Assembly: GCA_023388195.1 (NCBI GenBank)
Contig: JAEWGR010000190.1
Coordinates: 35,498-99,497, forward strand
Source of the DNA: Bacillota bacterium
GTDB lineage: Bacteria > Bacillota > Negativicutes > Sporomusales > Sporomusaceae
Length of the DNA stretch: 64,000 bases
Direction of reading: 5' to 3'
Below the pieces are notes generated by a model. It saw only the letters and a program-made list of their open reading frames with translations, made no database searches and was not told where the DNA came from. Shown here one piece after another: positions 33,936 to 41,115 of this stretch; positions within the stretch are counted from its first letter, which is position 1; each line of letters starts with the position of its first letter. The translations under genes were made by a program, and so were the position numbers.

Positions 33936-34014
33936 ATAAGCTGGTTTTGCAATTTTTCTATCAACATGCAGGATGAGGGTAGAAAAGGAACAAACAGTTT
34001 TAAGGAGGCGTATA

Positions 34015-34782
34015 ATGAGGAAAACCAGGATAGGTATTTTCGGTTTTGGAAAAACCGGCAAAGTTGTGGCTAATGAATTTTTACAGGACAGCATGTTTTC
34101 TCTGAATTGGGTAGTTCGTAAAGGTGATGCTGATCATCAAAAATACGCCAGCCGCTTGCTGGGGCATGAGTTTGACGCAGGGGAAATTTTCTCCGTCGAT
34201 GACATTGATGATTGTTTTTTTAGAGAAAGGCCAGTAGATGCACTGGTGGACTTTTCAGACTCGACAGGTGTCTATTTATATGCAAAAGCCGCACAGGCGG
34301 GAATCCCCGTCATTTCTGCCATTTCCCAATATGAGCCGGAAGAGCTGGCAGTATTGAGATCCTATGCAGAGTTTACACCCGTACTGTATTCTCCCAATAT
34401 TACGTTAGGGATTAACGTCCTTATGGTTGCGGCGCAGATTTTACAAAAAATAGCGCCCCATGCCGACATTGAGATTGTTGAGGAGCATTTTAAGGGGAAA
34501 AAAGAGGTATCGGGAACCGCGAAAAGGATTGCCAATGTGCTTAACCTTAATGTGGAAGAGCATCTGAATTCCATTCGCGTCGGCGGCATTGTCGGCCGTC
34601 ATGAAATCATCTTTGGTATGCCGAACCAGACGATCCGGTTGTCTCATGAAAGCATCAGCAGGGCAGCCTTTGGTCAGGGTTCTATCTTTGCCGTGAATTT
34701 TCTGCTAGGCAAGCCACCGGGAATGTACACGATGGAAACGATCATTGCCGAGATGTTCAGGCAGAATATTCCGGTGTATTAA
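34015..34782 (+). CDS. dapB: 4-hydroxy-tetrahydrodipicolinate reductase family protein (DapB-like)
   Basis: A 255-residue reductase. The N-terminus has the nucleotide loop GIFGFGKTGK, and VDFSDSTGVYLYAKAAQAGIPVIS and SPNITLGINVLMVAAQIL are the later DapB core segments. The active-site stretch is EEHFKGKKEVSGTA instead of the usual EAHHRHKVDAPSGTA: the catalytic His and the Lys four residues on are kept, the second His and the DxPSG aspartate/proline are not. It is therefore a divergent DapB, probably still an NAD(P)H reductase of the lysine/diaminopimelate route given nearby dapA. ATG 34015 has AAGGAGG six bases upstream. Its mRNA carries a c-di-AMP riboswitch. Confidence 0.82.
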   Translation: MRKTRIGIFGFGKTGKVVANEFLQDSMFSLNWVVRKGDADHQKYASRLLGHEFDAGEIFSVDDIDDCFFRERPVDALVDFSDSTGVYLYAKAAQAGIPVISAISQYEPEELAVLRSYAEFTPVLYSPNITLGINVLMVAAQILQKIAPHADIEIVEEHFKGKKEVSGTAKRIANVLNLNVEEHLNSIRVGGIVGRHEIIFGMPNQTIRLSHESISRAAFGQGSIFAVNFLLGKPPGMYTMETIIAEMFRQNIPVY

Positions 34783-34854
34783 ACTTTACAGCGATAAATT
34801 TGATCTAGAGACTGAAGGCAAGTTTTAATATTCATTAAAGAGCCAGAGTGTAAA

Positions 34855-34892
34855 AAAGCAGCTTTCCCTGTCAGGGAAAGCTGCTTGATTTG
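34855..34892. terminator. Terminator between dapB and the beta-propeller gene
   Basis: AAGCAGCTTTCCCTG pairs with CAGGGAAAGCTGCTT with almost no loop, flanked by A-rich and T-rich ends, so it may act on both strands. Confidence 0.75.
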
Positions 34893-34952
34893 TGTTTTGT
34901 GACTGTTGCTCCTACCCGAGCAGGCGGTATGCCTTGTTGCCGATTATTTATT

Positions 34953-36581
34953 TTATTGAGCGTTTTTTACCCAGACTTCACAGCCTTGGAACGGGTTTGC
35001 CGTCCCCAGGTACAGGTTTTGATCAGAAGCAGCAAATAGTTTTCTCACACCATAATTATAGGGATTCCCCAAACCATTCAGCGAGACCGGCAGCCAAAGA
35101 ATGCCGTCATTTGATTCCCAGAGATCACAGCCAAGTGATCTGTAACCAATAACATAAAGTGTATTCGTCAGATGAGCGGAGAATATCAATCGCAGGAATT
35201 GTGTAATTGTGTCCGATGCGTTAGCCGGCAGTAATGTTTCCACGATGTCGGGGATTACGGAGATAATCTGAGGTATCAGATTATTCCAGCTCCAGGTGCC
35301 GAGATAAAGTTTGTCATCAAAAGCCTGGATCTGCCAGCAATAGCCATTGGTCAGGTCGCCAAATCCGGAAGGATAACCGCTTAACGGCAGTCCGCGTGTG
35401 CCGGTGACAGGCTCTGTGGGACTGACCGGAATTCCCCCGACAATCAATTCCCAGCTGTCGTCCGGCGCAACCCGGATAACATCAAAGCCTTTCGGCGGTA
35501 CAAGCGGATCGTCGGGATTAATGCTTAGAATAGCAACCTCAATGGCTGTACCAATATAGATATGGTCTTTAAACACCGCCAGCGACCAGGGGTGCTCATT
35601 GCGGGCATCGCCGGCGCCCTTATCGACAACCAGTTTCCAGTCATTTAGCTGGGGCAGGGTATTCTTGGTACGCCAGAGTTCAAAACCTGTCGGCAGGGCT
35701 GTGGCCACATAGAGCTGATCATTATAGCTTAGCAGCAAATCGATATTACCCTGGGGATTGCTGCCGGCGTCGCCGGCGAGATCTACTTTTTCCCAGCCAA
35801 GCTCGGGATCAGTCGTTGTGAATAACTGTGCTGCGGCAACACCGGTTAACGGCAGGGCTCCCATAAACAGACGACCCTGGTGGACAACAATGGCTCTGGT
35901 TGAATATCCCTGAATATTTGAGGTGAGGGGTGTCCAGGTTTCGCCGTCTACCGATTTTAGGATTAATAACTCAGGGCTTGCCGGTGTAAACGCGCCTGCG
36001 TACAGGGCGTTATTGTAGGCAATCATATAGCGGAAGCCAATATTTAATGGGGCCGGCGGCGCTTTATACACTCGCTGCCAGCCGGCGGTGCCATCTTTTT
36101 TATAGCGCCAGATCTCGCCGGCGTTATCGACATCGCGGGGTATCAGGGCTGGCGGAACCGGAATATCCCCGAATAATCCGCCGCTTAAGATAGCATAAGG
36201 AATATTTCTGGCTGTACCCACATAAATGTAATCTCCCAGTTCCGCCATTGACCAGGCGTAGTTGTTTTGCCTGGCATTATCAGGGTTTGCCGTATCGAAA
36301 CCACTTACGGGTGTTATTTTGCGAAAGGCAACGTTATAGGGAAAAACAACCCGGTTTGCAGAGTAGTTAGATATATGTTTTACATCAAGCGTATAGCAGG
36401 GGAAAGCAACAGCTTGTTCATTAGCTGCGAGGACAACATCGGTGAGATTTACTCTGGCATCATCGTAAGCTGTCAATGTGCCTCTTAATTGAAACCGTTC
36501 AAGTATTTCCAACTCGACTTGTTGTCCGACTGAATGGGTTAAGAACCTGGTAAGCTCAGCCCTGGTATCTTGCATTGTCAC
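34953..36581 (-). CDS. LSm-like N-terminal domain fused to a beta-propeller
   Basis: A 542-residue soluble protein with no signal peptide or membrane helix. Residues 19-72 (GQQVELEILERFQLRGTLTA, YDDARVNLTDVVL and YTLDVKHISNY) have the LxGxLxxYDxxxNLxLxDV pattern of Sm/LSm folds, which bind RNA in other bacteria as Hfq. The rest (about 75-540) is made of repeated WSMAELGDYIYVGT, AYNNALYAGAF, LVVHQGRLFMGA, SYNDQLYVAT and AFDDKLYLGTW units, each a propeller blade. I know no such fusion. GTG 36581 is nine bases after AGGAGG. The gene follows the two-component system. Confidence 0.6.
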   Translation of the reverse strand: MTMQDTRAELTRFLTHSVGQQVELEILERFQLRGTLTAYDDARVNLTDVVLAANEQAVAFPCYTLDVKHISNYSANRVVFPYNVAFRKITPVSGFDTANPDNARQNNYAWSMAELGDYIYVGTARNIPYAILSGGLFGDIPVPPALIPRDVDNAGEIWRYKKDGTAGWQRVYKAPPAPLNIGFRYMIAYNNALYAGAFTPASPELLILKSVDGETWTPLTSNIQGYSTRAIVVHQGRLFMGALPLTGVAAAQLFTTTDPELGWEKVDLAGDAGSNPQGNIDLLLSYNDQLYVATALPTGFELWRTKNTLPQLNDWKLVVDKGAGDARNEHPWSLAVFKDHIYIGTAIEVAILSINPDDPLVPPKGFDVIRVAPDDSWELIVGGIPVSPTEPVTGTRGLPLSGYPSGFGDLTNGYCWQIQAFDDKLYLGTWSWNNLIPQIISVIPDIVETLLPANASDTITQFLRLIFSAHLTNTLYVIGYRSLGCDLWESNDGILWLPVSLNGLGNPYNYGVRKLFAASDQNLYLGTANPFQGCEVWVKNAQ

Positions 36582-36635
36582 TTAATGCCACCTCCTGAAA
36601 TATATTACATAAGCAGTTATTACATAGTATTCAGG
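36582..36635 (-). promoter_or_regulatory. Hairpin that can hide the ribosome site of the beta-propeller gene
   Basis: On the minus strand CCACCTGAA (about 36638-36630) can pair with TTCAGGAGGTGG (about 36601-36590), which contains the AGGAGG ribosome site. Translation could thus be held off until the hairpin opens. It is a modest stem and I offer it tentatively. Confidence 0.4.
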
Positions 36636-36690
36636 TGGTAGAAAAAGTGACCATTTTATTGCAAAAACGCTGGAAAAATGCTGTTCCCCG

Positions 36691-37380
36691 TTATACCGGA
36701 TTGAATCTGTAGCCTGTTCCCCAGAGGGTTTCAATATATTCGGGGTTGGCCGGATCTTTTTCAATTTTTTTACGTATTTTCTGGATATGCACCGCGACGG
36801 TGGCCGTATCGCCACAGTATTCATCCCCCCAGATCATATCGAAAATATGATCTTTGCTGAATACAATATTGGGATTGGAAGCGAGGAATACTAACAACTC
36901 ATATTCTTTGGCCGTAAGCTGTACTTCTTTATCATTGACAAGAATTTTATGAGAGGCCGTATCAATTTCCAGGCCTTTGTACTGGATTACTTCATAAGCC
37001 GGCTTGTGTCCCCTGAGCCGCTCGTACCTTTTGCTATGAGCCTTTATTCTGGCTGTCAGTTCAGCCGGACTAAAGGGTTTGGTCAGATAATCGTCGGCCC
37101 CGAAATTGAGGCCTCTGATCTTGTCAATATCGTCATTTTTGGCAGAAACAACAATAACCGGTATCTCCAGGGTTTTACGGATTTCTCTGATGATCTCATA
37201 ACCATCTTTACCAGGCAGCATCAAATCAACGACAACCACATCATAAGCACCGGTAACGGCTTTTTTTAGGCCCGCCAGCCCATCCTGGGCAATATCTGCC
37301 CTAAAACCGTTCAGCTGCAGGTAGTCGCGCTCTAATTCGGCAATATCCAGATCATCTTCAATAATTAAAACCCGTTTCAT
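36691..37380 (-). CDS. OmpR-family two-component response regulator
   Basis: A 229-residue regulator. Residues 1-120 are a receiver with acidic pocket DDLD, phospho-acceptor Asp in VVVDLMLPGKDG (about residue 53) and the Lys in YLTKPFSPAEL; residues 130-227 are a winged helix-turn-helix (TAKEYELLVFLASNPNIVFSKDHIF and VHIQKIRKKI), typical of OmpR/PhoB. ATG 37380 overlaps the kinase stop (ATGA), so the pair is coupled. Targets may include the histidine-rich gene upstream, whose promoter area carries a perfect inverted repeat. Confidence 0.93.
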   Translation of the reverse strand: MKRVLIIEDDLDIAELERDYLQLNGFRADIAQDGLAGLKKAVTGAYDVVVVDLMLPGKDGYEIIREIRKTLEIPVIVVSAKNDDIDKIRGLNFGADDYLTKPFSPAELTARIKAHSKRYERLRGHKPAYEVIQYKGLEIDTASHKILVNDKEVQLTAKEYELLVFLASNPNIVFSKDHIFDMIWGDEYCGDTATVAVHIQKIRKKIEKDPANPEYIETLWGTGYRFNPV

Positions 37381-38519
37381 GGATGCTTTTCCTCCTCCTG
37401 TCCCTGAAGAAGAGGGAGCCTGATGGTAAAACAGGTACCCTCCTGCCGGCAGCTTGATACAATAATGCTTCCCTGATGTGCTTCTACAAGCTCTCTGGCA
37501 ATTGCGAGCCCCAGACCTGTATTGGCATAGTTTTTGGGGCGTTCGGCGTTAATTTGATAGAACCGGTCAAAGATAAACGGCAGTTTGTCTTCCGGGATAC
37601 CGGGTCCATTATCCCTGATATCCAGACAGATTGAGTCTGCCTGCTGATAAAGCCGGGTCGTGATGGCCAAAGCCTGATCAGGGCCGTGGATAACGGCATT
37701 ATTTATAAGGTTACTCACAGCCTGGCGGATTCTTTTGCCATCCAGATGCAGCCAGTAATCTGTCTCCAGGCAGGTGCTGTATTGAAAACCGACTTTTTGC
37801 TCTGCCAGCTCAAACCGGTATTCTTCCATTAGATCCTGCATAAACTGGCCGATGTGCACACGCTCAAAATGGAGATCTAATTTTTGCATATCCAATTTGG
37901 CAAACAGAAACAGATCGTCGATGAGTTTATTCACATACACCGTATTCTGCTGAATGGTTTTCAGATATTTGTGTTGGGCATCTCCGGCAGTGACTGTTCC
38001 CTCAACCAGTGCCTCAATATATCCTTGAATGGCCGTTATCGGTGTTTTCAGGTCGTGAGAGATATTAGCGACAAGCGCTTTACGATTGGCTTCATATTCG
38101 GCCTGCAGCTTTTCGCCTTCATATAGTTTTTCGGTCATAGTATTAAAAGCAGTTATTAACAGTTCAAGATCGTTGGGTTTATCATATTCCAGCTTAATGC
38201 TGTAATTGCCCTGGGCAACCTCATCCAAACCCAGTTTAAGTTTCTCCATTGGCAGCAATATCCGCTTTTCCAACCGCATCAGGAACAGGAGTTGAATCAA
38301 CTCCTTGAGTCCGATTACCACAGTGAAAAAAATAGCGACTTCCTTGATCCCCACCCAGCTGAACAAGAGATAGATTATAAACAGGTTAAATACAATAAAG
38401 GCCGGGCGCAGATAGCGAAAATACTTATAATGGCGTAAAAACCGGCCATGATGGCCATGGCCGTCATGCAGCCGCCGTAGATGGGCATGAATGCCCTGAG
38501 GCCGTCTATGTTTGAACAT
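37377..38519 (-). CDS. Membrane sensor histidine kinase with histidine-rich N-terminus
   Basis: A 380-residue kinase. The first 30 residues contain eight histidines (4, 11, 13, 18, 21, 23, 24, 30), then two close membrane helices (about 40-85) with almost no loop between them, HAMP (about 90-140), HisKA with the phospho-His in NISHDLKTPI, and HATPase with N, G1 and G2 boxes (NLINNAV, DNGPGIPEDKLPFIFDRFY, GLGLAIARELVEAH). The tiny periplasmic part suggests sensing in the membrane or on the cytoplasmic His-rich tail, which could bind a metal (inference). It is coupled to the response regulator and preceded by another His-rich protein. Confidence 0.92.
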   Translation of the reverse strand: MFKHRRPQGIHAHLRRLHDGHGHHGRFLRHYKYFRYLRPAFIVFNLFIIYLLFSWVGIKEVAIFFTVVIGLKELIQLLFLMRLEKRILLPMEKLKLGLDEVAQGNYSIKLEYDKPNDLELLITAFNTMTEKLYEGEKLQAEYEANRKALVANISHDLKTPITAIQGYIEALVEGTVTAGDAQHKYLKTIQQNTVYVNKLIDDLFLFAKLDMQKLDLHFERVHIGQFMQDLMEEYRFELAEQKVGFQYSTCLETDYWLHLDGKRIRQAVSNLINNAVIHGPDQALAITTRLYQQADSICLDIRDNGPGIPEDKLPFIFDRFYQINAERPKNYANTGLGLAIARELVEAHQGSIIVSSCRQEGTCFTIRLPLLQGQEEEKHP

Positions 38520-38562
38520 GTTAATCCCCTGCTTTTTTATTTTAAAACTTACTCACTACACC

Positions 38563-38608
38563 ATTATATTCCAAAGTGTTGCAGGGCGCAAAAAAATGCG
38601 CCCTGCAA
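38563..38608 (-). promoter_or_regulatory. Promoter and overlapping inverted repeat before the sensor kinase
   Basis: On the minus strand TTGCGC at 38591-38586, a 17-base spacer and TATAAT at 38568-38563. A perfect 12-bp inverted repeat (TTGCAGGGCGCA, 38579-38590, with 38597-38608) covers the -35, so it could be a repressor or autoregulator site; it might also form a hairpin in the upstream transcript, though no U-run follows. Confidence 0.6.
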
Positions 38609-38718
38609 CAAGGTACTTGTCAGCTCTAAAACGGTAGAGTAATGGCGAGGCTATTTTGCGGAAAATAGACCGTCAGTATTCACTGGATTGGGGCTGGCAA
38701 GGTACTAGTACGGTCATA

Positions 38719-39372
38719 TTACCAGACAAAGTTCAATTCACCCTTGGCGGCTAATTCCTGCTGCTTGCCCTGTTCATCTGTTCCGGAACCGCTGAGGGTA
38801 GCCACTGCCTTTTGGATCTCATAATTTTTGTCAATGCAAATACTAACCATAAACCGGGGGTTAGCGACTGTGCCGAATTCTTTCATTAAGCTGTGATGGC
38901 GGTGGTGCGGGTGCCCACAACTCAATCTTTCTGACAACAGTGTTTGCAGATCGGGCGGCAGGTCAGTGCTGTTCAGGGACAGCAGTATTGTTTTATCCTC
39001 CTGTTCTGTCACTTGCAGGGCATTTAAGAGACTCAGGACTAACGACAATTTGGTCAACCCGCCCCTGAACCCACCGTGCCTAAACCCCGGGCCATGGGGA
39101 TGAAAGGGCCGTCCCCGATAATGGCTGTGTTCATGATCCCGGTTCAGCGTAAATTCGTTGCTGCTTTCATGCTTGACTGCTTTGCCGCCATAATCCAATT
39201 CTGTGACAATCTTGGCTTTTACCTGATGGGTAGCCAGGTTTTTCTCAAACTCATTGTGCAAGAAAAATATTTTTTTCTGATCTTTTTGCACATCGGCCGT
39301 AAGAACACCGGTAATTACCTCTTTGCTTTTCAAAGCCTTTACCACATCATACAATAATTTGAGTTTGTTCAT
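38719..39372 (-). CDS. Histidine-rich protein of unknown function, linked to the two-component system
   Basis: A 217-residue protein without signal peptide. Two His-rich clusters stand out: residues 79-102 (DHEHSHYRGRPFHPHGPGFRHGG) and 153-160 (CGHPHHRHH). The N- and C-terminal parts look folded and mixed alpha/beta, with conserved-looking VTELDYGGKAVKHESSNEF and RFMVSICIDKNYEIQKAVATL. No family name comes to mind. ATG 39372 has AAGGAGG upstream; the upstream in-frame start precedes it. With the His-rich kinase 200 bases downstream it may be a metal-binding or metal-buffering partner of that system, which is inference. Confidence 0.6.
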   Translation of the reverse strand: MNKLKLLYDVVKALKSKEVITGVLTADVQKDQKKIFFLHNEFEKNLATHQVKAKIVTELDYGGKAVKHESSNEFTLNRDHEHSHYRGRPFHPHGPGFRHGGFRGGLTKLSLVLSLLNALQVTEQEDKTILLSLNSTDLPPDLQTLLSERLSCGHPHHRHHSLMKEFGTVANPRFMVSICIDKNYEIQKAVATLSGSGTDEQGKQQELAAKGELNFVW

Positions 39373-39572
39373 AGTAAGAATAACCTCCTTAAACTGATTG
39401 AGGTTATTGTAACTAATCAACTTAAAGCTGTTTTAAACTGTTTATAAAGTTTCTATAAATTTATTTAAAATTTTTATAAAAAATTAATTTGGTCAGTAAT
39501 CCCTGCTGCGGGCGAACAAATCAGGACGGTATGCCTGATATCCCAAGCCTGGCCAGTGAGTGGTGAAGTAAA

Positions 39573-39605
39573 AAACAGTCCCCGGACTTTATCCCGGGGA
39601 CTGTT
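39573..39605 (-). terminator. Rho-independent terminator of the CheX-like gene
   Basis: AAACAGTCCCCGG pairs with its complement around a 7-base loop, and on the minus strand is followed by a T-run. It ends the minus-strand gene at 39619. Bases 39421-39572 contain no other recognised element except AT-rich upstream sequence of the His-rich gene. Confidence 0.85.
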
Positions 39606-39618
39606 TGGCAGCAAGTTA

Positions 39619-40485
39619 TTATACAGACAGCCTGAAATCAAACCGGCCCAGGGAGGTATTGACGGCCAGGCGGTAAGCGGAACTGCAGAGCGGAAGCTCC
39701 TGCTTCTGAACTGTCTGGGGCTGTAAATCGACCTTAAAGCCTTTGGTGGACAGCAGGCTGCCGAAGACCCCATTGTGGACATTGAGAAACTCACCGATAC
39801 TGTCAAGAGCCATAGCGTCGACGCTGATAAGGTTTTCACCACTAAACCGGTTGGCTGTTGCCAGCACGGTCTGCTCGTCCATAATTAGATCAATTGTAAC
39901 AGCCGGATCGCCGGTGATCTGCTGAGAGGCAACCCAGCTGCCGATTTCGTTGGCTTGAGTGGCCGGCGGCAGAATAAAAGGTGTATCGTTTAAGAAGCGG
40001 ACAATATTGCGCAGGGTCAGCCCGGCATAGCTATATAACAGATCGGCTTTATCACCGGCCTGGGAAAAATCCAGCAGCTTGTTAAGCCCCGCATCATCGG
40101 CAGTGAGTGGTGACTCATCGATAATACCGTATTCATGGTGAAAATCGGCTAATGCTTTTTCGATAGCTGTTAAGGTCAAATAGCCCCTGTCGGTGATGGC
40201 CTGAATCAATGCCAGATGGCCTTTGCCCTGAGCGGCCAATAACCGGTCTACTTGTTCTGCTGTCAGATAGCCTTGTTCGAGGGCCAGCTCACCAAATTTT
40301 TTGTCATTGATCCGTTGCAGATTATGGAGTTCTTCGGCCTGCTTGCCTGTCAGCAGGCCGGCATCCACGGCGAGGGTACCCAGCCTGACCCGGGTAGAAC
40401 GTTCATACTGAAGTGACTCAAAAAGCTGGTCAGGAGTAAGTATACCTTTATTTAACAGGTAATGCCCGAAATATTGATTAAACAT
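39619..40485 (-). CDS. CheX-type CheY phosphatase with tandem MshEN-like motifs
   Basis: A 288-residue two-part protein. Residues 33-85 hold two 24-residue units, one starting RLGTLAVDAGLLTGKQ and the other KFGELALEQGYLTAEQ, each ending in Gln and separated by exactly five residues (RINDK). This is the spacing of the MshEN c-di-GMP-binding motif, although some hydrophobic positions deviate. The C-terminal 150 residues resemble CheX; the phosphatase signature D-x3-E-x2-N is present as DSIGEFLN near residue 230. It would dephosphorylate the CheY encoded just upstream. Start ATG 40485 follows a GGAGC site. The combination of c-di-GMP sensing with a CheY phosphatase is inferred. Confidence 0.75.
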   Translation of the reverse strand: MFNQYFGHYLLNKGILTPDQLFESLQYERSTRVRLGTLAVDAGLLTGKQAEELHNLQRINDKKFGELALEQGYLTAEQVDRLLAAQGKGHLALIQAITDRGYLTLTAIEKALADFHHEYGIIDESPLTADDAGLNKLLDFSQAGDKADLLYSYAGLTLRNIVRFLNDTPFILPPATQANEIGSWVASQQITGDPAVTIDLIMDEQTVLATANRFSGENLISVDAMALDSIGEFLNVHNGVFGSLLSTKGFKVDLQPQTVQKQELPLCSSAYRLAVNTSLGRFDFRLSV

Positions 40486-40546
40486 TCTGTTTGCTCCTTT
40501 TTAATCAAGTAGTCCAAGGTGAAAAACGATCGTTTCGGCAATCGGT

Positions 40547-40933
40547 TTAGAGATTGGGCGCCGGTGTCTGCTTGTCTTGCAGGACCAGGTCAATAACCGG
40601 AAGCAAATTGCTTTCACTGACCGGTTTAATAATGTAGTTTCTGGCACCGGCCTGTAATGCATCAAATATAACATGCTTCTGGCCTGATGAACTTACAATA
40701 ATGATCTTGGCCGCCGGGTCCGATTTCATCAGGCGCTTGATTGTTTCAACCCCGCCTATGCCCGGCATGGTAATATCCATTGTTACAACGTCCGGCCGGC
40801 ACGCCGGATAACGCTCAATAGCCTGCTCGCCGTTAGCTGCTTCCCCGGCTACGGTGTGTCTGGAGTTTTCGAGTATCTTGCGCAACGTATTCCTCATCAT
40901 CATTGAATCATCAACTACCAAAACTCGCGCCAT
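40547..40933 (-). CDS. CheY-like single-domain response regulator
   Basis: A 128-residue stand-alone receiver: acidic residues D8-D9, phospho-acceptor D53 in VVTMDITMPGIGG, Thr/Ser in IIVSSSG (residues 81-83) and Lys103 in YIIKPVSE. No output domain. CheY-type receivers usually act on the flagellar switch or a chemotaxis-like target. AAGGAGG is eight bases before ATG 40933. It is followed after about 60 bases by the CheX-like phosphatase, and its promoter contains a Fur box. Confidence 0.92.
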   Translation of the reverse strand: MARVLVVDDSMMMRNTLRKILENSRHTVAGEAANGEQAIERYPACRPDVVTMDITMPGIGGVETIKRLMKSDPAAKIIIVSSSGQKHVIFDALQAGARNYIIKPVSESNLLPVIDLVLQDKQTPAPNL

Positions 40934-40983
40934 CTTATTAGCCTCCTTAAAATAGGTAACATGTAAAATTACGGATGTTAATA

Positions 40984-41012
40984 ACTTTAACGATAATAAT
41001 TATCATTATCAA
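40984..41012 (-). promoter_or_regulatory. Sigma-A promoter with overlapping Fur box before the CheY gene
   Basis: GATAATAATTATCATTATC at 40992-41010 matches 17 of 19 bases of the Fur consensus GATAATGATAATCATTATC. On the minus strand it covers the -35 (TTGATA, 41012-41007) and spacer of a promoter whose -10 is TAAAGT at 40989-40984 (17-base spacer). Iron-loaded Fur would be expected to repress. Confidence 0.8.
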
Positions 41013-41055
41013 TATATAATTTACCATTCATTACAAAAATCCTGCAAGAGAAATT

Positions 41056-41092
41056 AAAAAACCAACTTATCCCATAGATAAGTTGGTTTTTA
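41056..41092 (-). terminator. Rho-independent terminator
   Basis: AAAACCAACTTAT pairs with ATAAGTTGGTTTT around CCCATAG. On the minus strand it ends the gene at 41116; A/T flanks may allow both directions. Confidence 0.85.
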
Positions 41093-41115
41093 GCGTAGAG
41101 TCTGCCGTCAGTTTG

